Shown: positions 1 through 8,511, numbered from the stretch's first letter. The stretch: DNA of 20,693 nucleotides from Bacteroidales bacterium (GCA_016926235.1 JAFGOZ010000196.1:1-20693), one strand, 5' to 3'. The notes: generated by a model from the sequence alone, not told the origin. Numbers and translations: made by a program.

Positions 1-11
1 CTTACTTTATT

Positions 12-156
12 TTTCAGACAAATACTTCTGATTTGTCGAAATGCCCTAAACCAATCCCGAAAATCTTATCACCTTTGGTGATTTAGTTTTTCGAGGACTC
101 TCGAAAATTCACGCAAATTATCAATTTGCTATTTTTCGCAGCTGAGCTAAATGCCC
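12..156 (-). other. Cluster of four hairpins with tRNA-like 5' end
   Basis: Four stems lie in a row. Read on the minus strand they are GCAAATT/AATTTGC (129-113, 3-nt loop), TTTTCGAG/CTCGAAAA (107-88, 4-nt loop), ATCACC/GGTGAT (82-68, 3-nt loop), and a longer stem at 41-12 (ATTTGTC/GACAAAT core, flanked by TTTC/GAAA after one bulged base, 7-nt loop). Just before them the minus strand reads GGGCATTTAGCTCAGCTG (156-139), which resembles the acceptor and D-arm start of a tRNA. No anticodon arm or TTCGA T-arm follows, so this is not a complete tRNA. The sequence AAATGCCC occurs twice on the plus strand (40-47 and 149-156). This could be a structured small RNA, a mobile repeat or a tRNA-derived relic. 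The stems are directly visible; the role is unknown. Confidence 0.35.
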
Positions 157-165
157 GATGAGGTG

Positions 166-173
166 CAAATATA
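166..173 (-). promoter_or_regulatory. Possible Bacteroidota -7 element
   Basis: On the minus strand this reads TATATTTG, a full match to the Bacteroidota sigma-ABfr -7 consensus TAnnTTTG. It would start leftward transcription about 7-10 nt downstream, almost exactly at the tRNA-like GGGCATTT sequence at 156. No clear TTTG -33 element sits at the expected distance, and short matches are common in AT-rich spacers, so this is a weak call. Confidence 0.25.
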
Positions 174-283
174 CAAATAAAGGGATTATTGATTTCGATA
201 AATATCGGAACCGACCATCGAACGTTTAAAAATTTGTTTAATCCGGAACAAGAAAGATACTTTAATCTTTTAGTAATTTATAT

Positions 284-640
284 TTAAAAATATTGTTCAA
301 AAAGAACCGTAGTATGATTTTTATTGAAAACAAGTATAATCTCATTTTTATCGATTCTTTTCTCAAACTTTCTTATATCAATATTTAAAGGTATGATATA
401 TTTCATCAGTACTTCCGGAAACTTAGAAACAATATCTTTTTTTGATGTGAAATTTCTTTGAATAAATGAAATTATAAGTACCCCCGGGTGAATGTCACAA
501 CCGATAGCTGAAGGTGATATTCCATCCAATGAAATTCTCAGCCAATAGTAATGTTCAGTATCACTTTCACTTATCTTTATTAAAGACTGATATAATTCTA
601 ATCTATCATTAATGCTCAGCGGACGTATTTGTGTTCTCAT
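284..640 (-). CDS. Hypothetical protein, 118 aa
   Basis: This is an unrecognised 118-residue protein. It starts at ATG (640-638) and ends with TAA at 286-284. It has no signal peptide, no membrane segment and a single cysteine (in the middle). It is mixed alpha/beta in appearance, with a hydrophobic central strand (GVLIISFIQ) and a basic C-terminal third (IRKFEKRIDKN). It stands alone: a 351-nt gap separates it from the methyltransferase gene upstream, and the hairpin cluster lies about 130 nt downstream. It has no strong Shine-Dalgarno sequence, as expected in this phylum. Codon use looks like that of an ordinary AT-rich gene and there is no competing ORF, so it is probably real, but I assign no function. 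Confidence 0.5.
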   Translation of the reverse strand: MRTQIRPLSINDRLELYQSLIKISESDTEHYYWLRISLDGISPSAIGCDIHPGVLIISFIQRNFTSKKDIVSKFPEVLMKYIIPLNIDIRKFEKRIDKNEIILVFNKNHTTVLFEQYF

Positions 641-991
641 GGTCTTCTATATTAATTCGTATACAATGAATACTTCTTATCATCAATCATTTTTATTTTT
701 AATATTATAATGCTTGTTGGCATTTAGTCGCTCAATTAATGAGTTATTTGTATATAATTTCCATATAAATCAATAATTTGATATGCAGTTCCTTTGTATT
801 ATAAAATATTATTATAGTGAAAAGTCTAAGATATCAACTGCGGATTAGGATATAATTAAGAACTTATTAAAAAGCGATTAAAATTATCAAAGTAATGTTT
901 TTCAGAACAGACCTTTAGTTATAACATTCGCTAGCAGACACATTCTTCCGGCGTTACAATACAACCAAATGCTATCTGCATGATGAACAGT
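641..991. other. Intergenic spacer, nothing recognised
   Basis: This 351-nt AT-rich gap lies between the 3' end of the methyltransferase gene and the start of the 118-residue gene, both on the minus strand. I see no coding stretch, strong hairpin terminator, repeat or tRNA. It presumably holds the transcription end of the Crp-ZupT-methyltransferase unit and the promoter of the downstream gene, but neither can be placed. Confidence 0.5.
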
Positions 992-1447
992 CTAATATAT
1001 AAAGGGAATTAATTTATATGTTTTACTTCTGTATTCCTGGTACCCCGGCAGTTCTTTAATCAATATTTTTTCCTCGAATTCAATTTTCAATATCAGGGTG
1101 AAGAATAAAATTAACACTACCGCTAACCGCTCTGTCGAGTATAATTCAATGATCAGCGATAAGCCAAATAAAATAACTGCTGCATACATCGGATGTCTGA
1201 TCAGCTTATAAGGACCTTTTGTTATCAGTATTGCCCCATTTCGTAAGTGGGGAAATATATTCAGTCTGCTTAGACGCATAACATAAATGGCCCATAAACC
1301 AAGAAATATGCTAAATATCTCAAGAATAAAAGCAAGAATATCATTTGCCAGCAAAGGACCCGTTATAAACAAACATAAAAGACAGAAAAGTTGCACGGTA
1401 ACAAGAATAATCCCAATAATATTCTTCCAGTATTTTAATTTCATCAT
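992..1447 (-). CDS. ICMT/phospholipid-methyltransferase-like membrane protein
   Basis: A small integral-membrane methyltransferase of the isoprenylcysteine carboxyl methyltransferase (ICMT/PEMT, NnrU-like) superfamily, 151 aa. Hydrophobic helices lie at about 10-30, 36-58, 89-101 and 107-122. The family hallmark is present: [11 protein letters not shown] at 78-88, with the R84-H85-P86 and Tyr88 that help bind S-adenosylmethionine, followed by E125-E126 and the C-terminal GYQEYRSKT segment. Bacterial members are typically 150-200 aa, so it is full length. The substrate cannot be told from sequence; bacterial members need not act on isoprenylcysteine. The start codon overlaps the ZupT stop (ATGA, 1447-1444), so translation is probably coupled. 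A second Met follows directly. Confidence 0.8.
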   Translation of the reverse strand: MMKLKYWKNIIGIILVTVQLFCLLCLFITGPLLANDILAFILEIFSIFLGLWAIYVMRLSRLNIFPHLRNGAILITKGPYKLIRHPMYAAVILFGLSLIIELYSTERLAVVLILFFTLILKIEFEEKILIKELPGYQEYRSKTYKLIPFIY

Positions 1448-2253
1448 GCAAACAACAGCAAACTTACCGACATAACAATCATTCCGGCTATCAGACCATA
1501 GATAGAAAGATGAGCTTCCCCATATTCGCGTGCTGCAGGTAATAATTCGTCGATTGAAATATATACCATAATACCTGCAACCGAGGCAAACAAAACACCA
1601 AAAATTACTTCATTAAAGAATGGCATTAATATCAGGAATCCGATAAGAGCACCTACAGGTTCCGCAAGACCTGAAAGAAAAGAATAATTGAATGCTTTGC
1701 GTTTACTGCCGGTAGCATAATAAATTGGTACTGATACTGCAATACCTTCAGGAATATTATGTATTGCAATTGCTACTGCAATTGCAATCCCCAGGCTTGG
1801 ATCTTTCAGTGCAGCAGTAAATGTGGCCAGTCCCTCCGGAAAATTATGAATTGATATTGCCACTGCAGAAAAAAGACCCATACGCAGAAGCTTGGTTTTA
1901 TTTTCTGAAACAGGTTTATTAATTTCTTCTACCTTTCGGAATTCGTGTGGATTTTCAAATTTTGGCACCAAATTATCAATCAGGGCAATCAAAAATATAC
2001 CCGCAAAGAATGCGCCTGCTGTCAACCAGTAAGCAGGTCGGAATTCCATGGTTTCTCCGAGCACATCACGAGCCTTTAAAAATATCTCAACAAATGAGAC
2101 ATAAATCATAACCCCTGCAGAAAATCCAAGCGCAACCGATAAAAATTTTGTATTGGTAGTTTTTGCCATGAATGCAATCGTACTTCCAATACCGGTTGAT
2201 AAACCTGCAAAAAGAGTTAAACCAAATGCAAAAAGTACTGTTTGTGTATCCAT
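1444..2253 (-). CDS. zupT: ZIP-family divalent metal transporter, ZupT-like
   Basis: A 269-residue inner-membrane importer of the ZIP family, closest in pattern to ZupT, which takes up Zn2+ and to a lesser degree Fe2+, Mn2+ and Co2+. About eight hydrophobic helices are visible, with a charged cytoplasmic loop at about 98-124. The two metal-binding motifs are intact: H136-N-F-P-E140-G in helix 4 and H165-N-I-P-E169-G in helix 5, with the further conserved segment SGLAEPVGA after it. Length matches the ZupT group (about 255-270 aa). It sits 52 nt after a Crp/Fnr-family regulator and overlaps the following methyltransferase by 4 nt, so the three genes are probably one transcript. No Zur-like operator is obvious. 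The family is certain; the preferred metal is inferred. Confidence 0.9.
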   Translation of the reverse strand: MDTQTVLFAFGLTLFAGLSTGIGSTIAFMAKTTNTKFLSVALGFSAGVMIYVSFVEIFLKARDVLGETMEFRPAYWLTAGAFFAGIFLIALIDNLVPKFENPHEFRKVEEINKPVSENKTKLLRMGLFSAVAISIHNFPEGLATFTAALKDPSLGIAIAVAIAIHNIPEGIAVSVPIYYATGSKRKAFNYSFLSGLAEPVGALIGFLILMPFFNEVIFGVLFASVAGIMVYISIDELLPAAREYGEAHLSIYGLIAGMIVMSVSLLLFA

Positions 2254-2305
2254 TAATTTTAAATTATACTAAACAAGGAGAAACACTGAATTTGCCCAAA
2301 TGTTA

Positions 2306-3013
2306 TTAATAATGCATATTACTGATCTTGATCAGCTTCGGTTCATCCAGTATTTTAATCCTGCGCCCGTGTAATTCAATAAGCTGATCCTGTTTAAATT
2401 CTGATAATAACCTGATAACCGATTCTGTAGCCGTGCCGACAATATTTGCCAGTTCTTCCCGCGTAAGTGATATCCTGAGAAATTTTTCGTGGTCAATATC
2501 AAATGTTCTTCTTAGTTGTACAATGACCTCTGCCAATCTCTCACGAACTGTTTTCTGGGCAATATCGGTTATATAATCGTTTGCTTCACCTAACTCATTA
2601 CATGCTATCTGAAGCAGGTCCATAGCAAACTCACCGTTCGATTTTACCAACGACTTAACCATATTCCCATGAACATAAAATATTTCTGCATCTTCAATTG
2701 CCTTTGACGTTGTACATGCAAGTTCTCCGGTTATTGTTGATCTGAAACCCATTACATCGCCTGGTTTAGCGAAACGAATAATCTGGTCTTTCCCGTCAAA
2801 CCCGGTTTTGTAGATCTTTATAATTCCCTTGCAAACAACAAAAAAGCCATTTATCCTGCTTCCTTCTTCGTAAATGATAGTACTCTTTTTATAATGATCC
2901 GTTCCGTTAACCAGAGGTAATGTATCCAGTTCTTCTTCCGTCATATGTTTGAAAACAGTACTCTTGCTTATGAATTCCCGGATATTAGTACCATTATATT
3001 GAACTCTTTCCAT
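2306..3013 (-). CDS. Crp/Fnr-family transcriptional regulator
   Basis: A 235-residue regulator with an N-terminal cyclic-nucleotide-binding-type beta-barrel (about 15-130), a long dimerisation helix (about 132-168) and a C-terminal winged helix-turn-helix (HTH_Crp, about 180-222). The helix-turn-helix reads LTREELANIVGTATESVIRL (183-202). Length is normal. The N-terminal cysteine cluster that holds the iron-sulfur centre of Fnr is absent; Cys61, Cys100 and Cys138 are scattered. It is therefore not an Fnr-type oxygen sensor, and the barrel lacks a clear cAMP phosphate-binding RxS motif, so the ligand is unknown. It is first in a probable operon with the ZIP transporter and is divergent from osmC/comF across a 135-nt gap, so it may control either side. 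That is inference from position. Confidence 0.88.
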   Translation of the reverse strand: MERVQYNGTNIREFISKSTVFKHMTEEELDTLPLVNGTDHYKKSTIIYEEGSRINGFFVVCKGIIKIYKTGFDGKDQIIRFAKPGDVMGFRSTITGELACTTSKAIEDAEIFYVHGNMVKSLVKSNGEFAMDLLQIACNELGEANDYITDIAQKTVRERLAEVIVQLRRTFDIDHEKFLRISLTREELANIVGTATESVIRLLSEFKQDQLIELHGRRIKILDEPKLIKISNMHY

Positions 3014-3054
3014 TTTATATAGTTAATTTATTTTGCATGTTTGTTGCCCAAACT

Positions 3055-3062
3055 CAAAAATA
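3055..3062 (-). promoter_or_regulatory. Possible -7 element for crp-zupT operon
   Basis: On the minus strand this reads TATTTTTG, matching the Bacteroidota -7 consensus TAnnTTTG about 42 nt upstream of the regulator's start codon. No TTTG -33 box is found at the usual 17-23 nt distance. It lies in the 135-nt divergent spacer (3014-3148) shared with the osmC-like gene. I saw no convincing Crp/Fnr-type palindrome there. Confidence 0.25.
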
Positions 3063-3148
3063 TTAAATTTATTGAATCGTATTTAAATGTTAATTTGTAA
3101 AAACCTTTGTTATTATTCAAAACCTAATAAAAATAAATATTCTCTGAA

Positions 3149-3565
3149 ATGAAAGAATCTGTTAACGTTAACTGGAAAAAGAACATGGCATTCGAAGCTG
3201 ATATCGACGGTTATAAACTGATGATGGATGCAATGCCCGATGTTGGAGGTACTAACCGGGGGCCACGACCAAAACCACTGATGATGGTTTCTCTTGCAGG
3301 ATGCACCGGTATGGATGTGATATCGATATTACAAAAAATGCGGGTAGATATTGATAATTTCAACATTAAAGTCGATGGTGAGCTGACCGACGAACATCCC
3401 AAACATTTTATAAAAATGCATATCACCTACGAATTCAAAGGCAAAGATCTGCCTATGGAAAAGCTCGAAAAAGCTGTTGGTTTATCGCAGGAACGATACT
3501 GCGGCGTTAGCGAATCGTACAGGAAAGCAATGGAAATCACCCACGAAATCAAGATCGTTAAGTAG
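3149..3565 (+). CDS. OsmC/Ohr-family protein
   Basis: A 138-residue cytoplasmic protein of the OsmC/Ohr superfamily, thiol peroxidases that reduce organic hydroperoxides. The two reactive cysteines are in family positions: Cys52 in SLAGCTGMDV and Cys118 in RYCGVSES. The first two thirds show the family's N-terminal beta-hairpins, then the long helix carrying the first cysteine. The length matches the small YhfA-like OsmC group (about 130-140 aa), whose members are less well characterised than Ohr, so peroxidase activity is inferred. It starts at ATG 3149, 135 nt from the divergent Crp/Fnr regulator gene. It ends with TAG at 3563-3565, followed without any spacer by the in-frame TTG start of the comF-like gene. 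Confidence 0.88.
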   Translation: MKESVNVNWKKNMAFEADIDGYKLMMDAMPDVGGTNRGPRPKPLMMVSLAGCTGMDVISILQKMRVDIDNFNIKVDGELTDEHPKHFIKMHITYEFKGKDLPMEKLEKAVGLSQERYCGVSESYRKAMEITHEIKIVK

Positions 3566-4261
3566 TTGAATCTTCTGCGTAAATATTTTGAAGGATTTAT
3601 TTCCCTTTTCTACCCGAATCTATGCCTGTCCTGTCATAAAACACTATTGGGTAACGAAAAAGTGTTGTGCACACTGTGCAGATATTCTTTACCGGTTACC
3701 GATTTTCATAAATCTCCCGGCAATCCGGTAGAACAGTTGTTCTGGGGCCGTATTAAAATTGAACATGCAACATCACTTTTGTTCTTTGAAAAAGAAAGCC
3801 CTTACAGGAATCTTGTTCATCAGCTAAAATATAGCGGGCGTAAAGAAGTAGGTATCTGGCTTGGAGAATATCTTGGTTCTCAGTTAAAAGAATCCTGTTT
3901 CGGGAATCCGGATGTTTTGATTCCCGTACCGCTTCATAAAGTAAAACTGAGAAGGCGCGGATTCAATCAGTGCGAAGTCATTGCCAGGGGAATATCGAAT
4001 GTAACGAACCTGCCTGTTGTTAATAATGCTATCAGGCGTAAAGTTTATACAACTTCGCAAACAAAAAAAGGCAGATATAACCGCTGGAAGAATGTTGAAG
4101 GAGTATTTGAATGCACAAAACCTGAACTGCTTAAAGGGAAGCATGTTCTGCTTATCGACGATGTGGTTACAACCGGTTCAACCCTGGAAGCTGCTGCATT
4201 TCCGTTAACCAAAATACCCGGGGTAAAAATATCCGTTGCAACACTGGCATATGCAAATTGA
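3566..4261 (+). CDS. comF: ComF-family phosphoribosyltransferase
   Basis: A 231-residue ComF/GntX-family protein, linked in other bacteria to DNA uptake and intracellular handling of single-stranded DNA. The N-terminus has a zinc-finger-like set Cys20-x2-Cys23 and Cys35-x2-Cys38. The middle has the family segment VPLHKVKLRRRGFNQ (121-135). The C-terminus carries the PRPP-binding loop VLLIDDVVTTGST (194-206), with acidic Asp198-Asp199. Length is normal. The start is TTG at 3566: the protein has no internal Met and the N-terminus from TTG matches family length, so no ATG is available. That TTG directly follows the osmC-like TAG stop in the same reading frame, with no convincing ribosome site, which points to reinitiation or rare readthrough. 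A hairpin terminator follows 60 nt later. Confidence 0.88.
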   Translation: MNLLRKYFEGFISLFYPNLCLSCHKTLLGNEKVLCTLCRYSLPVTDFHKSPGNPVEQLFWGRIKIEHATSLLFFEKESPYRNLVHQLKYSGRKEVGIWLGEYLGSQLKESCFGNPDVLIPVPLHKVKLRRRGFNQCEVIARGISNVTNLPVVNNAIRRKVYTTSQTKKGRYNRWKNVEGVFECTKPELLKGKHVLLIDDVVTTGSTLEAAAFPLTKIPGVKISVATLAYAN

Positions 4262-4320
4262 AATTTCCTTCTATTAATCTTTAATTAACTGATCTTATAA
4301 CCTCTGCAAATATATAGTCA

Positions 4321-4346
4321 ATACTCCAGCATGCTGGGGTATTTTA
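4321..4346 (+). terminator. Rho-independent terminator after comF
   Basis: ATACTCCAG (4321-4329) pairs with CTGGGGTAT (4334-4342) around a CATG loop, giving nine base pairs with one G-T wobble, followed by a short T-rich run (4342-4346). It lies 60 nt past the comF stop and is well placed to end the osmC-comF transcript. The T tract is short. Confidence 0.6.
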
Positions 4347-4690
4347 TAGTGAAAGAAGGTGTCGAAATCTGCTGCGCTTCATTTTGGCAGAATGAAAGCA
4401 ACAAGCTTACAACAGCTCCTTTGATATTTCTCCTCAATTTGAAAAACAACAAAACAAATTCGCCAACGCAACCGAGAAAAGTGAGTTCACAAACACTTTT
4501 TGAAATTTTTTATTTGGTGAGTAAAGAAAAATATTGGCAGCCCTTTCCGGCAAACTTCGCTTCGCTGTCAAGCACTTGCTTTCTTGCCATAGCGCCTGAA
4601 CGGTTGATAGGTTTGTGCTATTTTGAAAAGATTTAATATAATCTTGAATCTCTATAACTTATTAACTAACTTTAATAAAGGTTAGCTAAA
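4347..4690. other. Unexplained non-coding stretch
   Basis: About 340 nt between the comF terminator and the PAS relic. An open frame at 4331-4636 runs through it, but its start codon lies in the terminator loop and the translation has no domain-like pattern. The stretch from about 4370 to 4620 looks less AT-rich than its flanks and includes an imperfect stem near 4375-4398 (TTCATT/AATGAA arms). It could be a decayed gene or part of a repeated element; I cannot identify it. Confidence 0.3.
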
Positions 4691-4696
4691 ATGTAA

Positions 4697-4867
4697 AACT
4701 ACATTTTTGTCGATGTGCAGCTGGAGACCAGGGATGGTAAGTATATAAATGTTGAATTTATTAGTAATGTTTATATGGTCGATAATCATAAAGTTATACA
4801 ATGTAATATACGTGATATTGCCAACCGTAAGATAATTGGCGAAGAATTGAAGGGGTTATGTTTTTAA
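4697..4867 (+). pseudogene. PAS-domain remnant of a sensor kinase
   Basis: This 56-codon frame has a stop just before it (TAA 4694-4696) and ends at TAA 4865-4867. It translates to the C-terminal half of a PAS domain: LETRDGKYINVEFISNVY, then a VDNHKV turn, then VIQCNIRDI and NRK, which is the usual end of PAS domains in bacterial sensor kinases. There is no start codon, no N-terminal half of the domain (the cofactor-binding helices are missing) and no kinase after it; it ends in EELKGLCF. It is most simply a relic left by deletion of a multi-PAS kinase gene beside the existing kinase genes. The following 148 nt (4868-5015) hold the upstream region of the hybrid kinase and show no certain promoter. 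Confidence 0.7.
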
Positions 4868-5015
4868 AATATCAAAACGAGCTGATCACTTAAATTTAGC
4901 TTATGTTGCAATTGGAAATTCAAATAATTTTATTAGGTGGTGTAAATACTTTGTGAAATTCCATTTTGTTTTTTGAATTATTGCTCATTTGATTCAAATT
5001 TAAATCTTTCATTGT

Positions 5016-7355
5016 ATGCAAAATAAGAAAAATATATTGGTTGTTGATGATAGTATATCTAATCTCATATTAGTTTCTGAATTATTAAGCGAAGCAGGAT
5101 ACAATCCTTTTACAGCAAATAGTGGAGAGGCTACTTTTGCTTTTCTTAAAGATAATATTCCGGATTTAATACTATTAGACATTGCGATGCCCGTAATGAG
5201 TGGGTTTGAAGTATGTGAGAAAATTAAACAAAATGAAGATTTAAAAGAGATACCTATTTTGTTTTTAACTGCTTCAACTGGAATAGAATTCAAATTGAAA
5301 GGTTTTGAACTTGGCGCTGTAGATTTTGTTACCAAACCATTTCAAAAAGAAGAGTTGTTGGCGCGCATAGGCACTCATATTAACTTACGGGAATATAAGA
5401 TAAGATTACAAACGACATACGCTGAACTTCTTAGATCAAAAGTAAGGGCTATAGAAAGTAAAAAAATATATAAAACACTATTTAGAAATTTGCCAAGTGC
5501 TTTTGCATTGCATAAAATGGTATTTGACGAAAATTCTGTTCCGGTAGATTACATTTTTACTGAAGTTAATAATGCTTTTGAAAAACAAACCGGATTAAAA
5601 AGAAGACAAATCATAGGAAAAAAGGCCACAGAAATTATGCCAGGTATTGAAAATGATCCGGCAGGATGGATTGAAAAATATGGCAAAGTAGTACTTACAG
5701 AAGAATCTATACAATTTGAAAGTTTTTCAGAATTCTTTAAGAAATGGTTTTCTGTGGTTGCTTTTTGCCCCAAACCAGATTATTTTGCAGCAATTTTTAA
5801 TGATTTAACCCAACAGAAAAATAATGAAGAACGAATTAAAAAGTTAAACGAAGAGCTTGAGGAAAGAGTAACTGAGCGAACAAAAGAATTATTGGAGACT
5901 AACAAAGCATTAGAAAAAGCAAAGATTAATGCTGAAGTTTCTAATAAAGCTAAAAGCAAATTCTTAGCTAATATGAGTCATGAAATTCGCACTCCAATGA
6001 ATGCAATAATAGGTTTTTCCGAAATACTATCAAACAAAATTATCGATAGCTCCTTGGTAGGTTATTTAAAAGCAATACAATCAAGTAGTAAAACTTTACT
6101 TAATCTAATAAACGATATTCTCGATTTATCGAAAATTGAGTCTGGAAAAATATCGTTGGTGAGCGAACCAATTCATTTACATCAGTTTGCTTATGATTTT
6201 GAATCCTTATTTTCCTTTAAGGCCAAAGAAAAACAAATTGATTTTTCCGTTACTGTTGCAGATAATGTTCCATTGATTATAGAGATAGATGAACTTCGCC
6301 TTCGTCAGGTTATACTAAATTTATTGAGCAATGCACTAAAATTCACCGATAAGGGATTTGTTAATTTAAATATTTCTGTACAAAATATTAAAGCTACAAA
6401 AATTGATTTAGAAATTAAGATAAGCGATTCAGGTACGGGAATAGATGATAAAAAAATTGAAGAAATATTTAACGATTTTACTCAGCAAGATGATACAATT
6501 AACCGACGCTATGGAGGAACCGGATTAGGATTGGGTATTTCTAAACGTATTGTGGAATTATTTAAGGGAGATATTATTGTGGAAAGTACGGTTGGAAAGG
6601 GGAGTACATTTACAGTTTATATACCGTCATTAAAATATAGTTCCGAAACAGTATTAGCAACCAAAAAGATTCAAAAACCTGATCAAATAAAATTTGAACC
6701 GGCCAGTGTTTTAATTGTCGATGATATTGATGATAATCGTGCTCTTTTACTTCACCATATAAAAACACTTGGATTAACAGGCTATATAGCCAAGAACGGG
6801 TTGGAGTGTATTGAAATGGCTAAAAACTTAAAACCGGATATAATATTAATGGATATGAGAATGCCTGTTATGGACGGGTATGAAGCATCAATTAAATTGA
6901 AAGAAGATGAATATACCCGCACTATACCAAAAATTGCTTGTACTGCATCGGCATTTCTGGAATCTGAAGAAGAAATTCTTTCAAAAGGTTTTAACGGATA
7001 CCTGCGTAAACCGGTTTTATTAGAAGACATTGCTCATGAATTAACCCGTTTTTTAAAATGGAAGAAAATAAAACCTGAACAATTAACAGCAAAGGAGCCC
7101 ATATATGATGCTAAAACTATTAAAATACTTGCAGACAATACGGTTTCTGTATTTGCGGATCTTGATAAAAAACGAACTAGCAACCTACAAAAGAATCTGG
7201 CAGAAATTATTATTAAAACGGGAATAGACCTGGATGATTTATCTCTTCAGGAAAAAGGCAAAGCCCTTAAAAAAGCTGTTGATACTTTCGATATTGAAAG
7301 TACTAATAAAGTTATTGATGAATTGCGAAATCTTGTAAAAAAAAATCATGAATAA
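5016..7355 (+). CDS. Hybrid histidine kinase, REC-PAS-HisKA-HATPase-REC
   Basis: A soluble 779-residue hybrid sensor kinase with no signal peptide or membrane segment. Domains in order are: an N-terminal receiver (about 5-125; acidic pocket D11-D12, phosphoacceptor D55, K107); PAS (about 150-268); a coiled-coil linker (about 270-310) with the [11 protein letters not shown] signature; HisKA with phospho-His322 in SHEIRTP; HATPase_c with N box Asn439, G1 box D471-S-G-T-G and G2 box G500-G-T-G-L-G; and a second receiver (about 563-690; D569-D570, phosphoacceptor D613). All catalytic residues are intact. The last 90 residues are helical without a clear Hpt histidine. It overlaps the next gene by 8 nt, so the two are co-translated. 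Neither carries a DNA-binding output. The input signal is unknown; receiver-first kinases are often fed by another kinase. Confidence 0.93.
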   Translation: MQNKKNILVVDDSISNLILVSELLSEAGYNPFTANSGEATFAFLKDNIPDLILLDIAMPVMSGFEVCEKIKQNEDLKEIPILFLTASTGIEFKLKGFELGAVDFVTKPFQKEELLARIGTHINLREYKIRLQTTYAELLRSKVRAIESKKIYKTLFRNLPSAFALHKMVFDENSVPVDYIFTEVNNAFEKQTGLKRRQIIGKKATEIMPGIENDPAGWIEKYGKVVLTEESIQFESFSEFFKKWFSVVAFCPKPDYFAAIFNDLTQQKNNEERIKKLNEELEERVTERTKELLETNKALEKAKINAEVSNKAKSKFLANMSHEIRTPMNAIIGFSEILSNKIIDSSLVGYLKAIQSSSKTLLNLINDILDLSKIESGKISLVSEPIHLHQFAYDFESLFSFKAKEKQIDFSVTVADNVPLIIEIDELRLRQVILNLLSNALKFTDKGFVNLNISVQNIKATKIDLEIKISDSGTGIDDKKIEEIFNDFTQQDDTINRRYGGTGLGLGISKRIVELFKGDIIVESTVGKGSTFTVYIPSLKYSSETVLATKKIQKPDQIKFEPASVLIVDDIDDNRALLLHHIKTLGLTGYIAKNGLECIEMAKNLKPDIILMDMRMPVMDGYEASIKLKEDEYTRTIPKIACTASAFLESEEEILSKGFNGYLRKPVLLEDIAHELTRFLKWKKIKPEQLTAKEPIYDAKTIKILADNTVSVFADLDKKRTSNLQKNLAEIIIKTGIDLDDLSLQEKGKALKKAVDTFDIESTNKVIDELRNLVKKNHE

Positions 7356-8511
7356 AATATTGATAGTAGATGATAATCCAAAAAATATACAGGTTTTAGG
7401 AAATATTCTTTCGGAACGAAACTATGATATAGAATATGCTCAAGATGGTTTAGAAGCTATAGAAATGGTTAAATCTGAAAATTTCGACCTAATTCTTATG
7501 GATGTAATGATGCCTGAAATGAATGGTTATGATGCTTGTATTAGCATTAAGAAGTTGAAAGACAAAGCAGACATTCCGTTAATTTTTCTTACTGCTAAAA
7601 CTGATGAGGAAAGCATTGTGTATGGTTTCGAATGTGGAGGAGCTGATTATGTAACAAAGCCTTTTAAAACAACTGAATTAATGGCGCGTATTGAAACACA
7701 TTTAGCATTGAAGAAAAGCAAAGATATGCTTAGTGACATGAATGTTGTATTAGAAAAGAAAGTAGAAGAACGAACCAAGGAGCTACATGTTTCAAATGAA
7801 AAACTTAAAAAGGCTAATCATGAGCTTGAAAGAATGGATGAAGCTAAAAATCAATTTTTACAAATTTTCAGTCATGAAATCAGAACACCACTTAACGGAA
7901 TGCTAGGCCCTTTAAAACTAATACAAAACAAAGTAGACACCAAAGAGATCAATACATTACTTAATATTTTGCAGTTATCCGTAAATCGTTTAGAAAAGTT
8001 TTCTTTAACGGCATTGTTAATAACAGAATTAAGGGCAGGTAAATATAAATTCAATAAGGAAAAGGTCAATTTAGGTGAGATAATGGAATTCAGTTTCATC
8101 AAACTTAGGGAATCGATTACAGAAAAGTCTATTCAGGTGAAGATGGGAGAGGACTTACAAGCTATTTATTTTACTGGCGATAAAGATATGATGATGAAAC
8201 TTTTTACAGGGGTTATTGAAAATGCTATAAAACGCTGCGGTAAGGGGGATACAGTATCCATAACCACATCTCTAAACAAAAATGAATTGGAATGCAATAT
8301 TTCTGACACGGGAAAAGAATTCACAAAGGAAGAGCTGGCAAAACTTTTAGAAGACTTTGAAACAAACGATTTTTTCATTAATCCAAATTATGGACTTGAT
8401 CTTCAATTGGCGAAGCTTATTGCTGATGCGCATAATGGCACTATAAATATTTCTAATAATCCTGATAAAGGGGTTACAGTTTGTATTTTATTAAGTCTTG
8501 GATTTGATTAA
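7348..8511 (+). CDS. REC-HisKA-HATPase protein with degenerate ATP site
   Basis: A soluble 387-residue protein with a receiver domain (about 2-125; D8-D9, phosphoacceptor D52, T82-region and VTKPF lysine present), a coiled-coil linker (about 128-165, [10 protein letters not shown]), HisKA with phospho-His176 in SHEIRTP, and a C-terminal HATPase_c. The N box is present ([10 protein letters not shown]). However, the G1 box reads D320-T-G-K-E324 instead of DxGxG, and the G2 box reads Y-G349-L-D351-L where GxGLGL is expected. Loss of these glycines would be expected to weaken or abolish ATP binding, so it may act as a phospho-relay or pseudokinase partner of the overlapping hybrid kinase upstream. 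The start at 7348 sits inside the final codons of that gene. No DNA-binding output domain is present. Confidence 0.88.
   Translation: MNKILIVDDNPKNIQVLGNILSERNYDIEYAQDGLEAIEMVKSENFDLILMDVMMPEMNGYDACISIKKLKDKADIPLIFLTAKTDEESIVYGFECGGADYVTKPFKTTELMARIETHLALKKSKDMLSDMNVVLEKKVEERTKELHVSNEKLKKANHELERMDEAKNQFLQIFSHEIRTPLNGMLGPLKLIQNKVDTKEINTLLNILQLSVNRLEKFSLTALLITELRAGKYKFNKEKVNLGEIMEFSFIKLRESITEKSIQVKMGEDLQAIYFTGDKDMMMKLFTGVIENAIKRCGKGDTVSITTSLNKNELECNISDTGKEFTKEELAKLLEDFETNDFFINPNYGLDLQLAKLIADAHNGTINISNNPDKGVTVCILLSLGFD

Noticed and set aside
139..156. tRNA gene on the minus strand
   Set aside because: Only an acceptor/D-arm-like 5' start is present; no D-stem partner, anticodon arm, T-arm or closing acceptor strand follows.
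3014..3148. Crp/Fnr-binding palindrome in the divergent spacer
   Set aside because: No TTGAT-N4-ATCAA-like or TGTGA-N6-TCACA-like site could be found, only AT-rich sequence.
3211..3426. 71-codon minus-strand frame inside the osmC-like gene
   Set aside because: It is the reverse shadow of a well-supported gene, as are the other short frames inside the kinases, PKD and PorP/SprF genes.
4331..4636. 101-codon open frame on the plus strand
   Set aside because: Its ATG lies in the loop of the comF terminator hairpin, and the translation has no domain, signal or coherent pattern.
7100..7355. Hpt domain at the end of the hybrid kinase
   Set aside because: The tail is helical but lacks the conserved histidine motif expected of an Hpt domain; it is described only as a helical tail.
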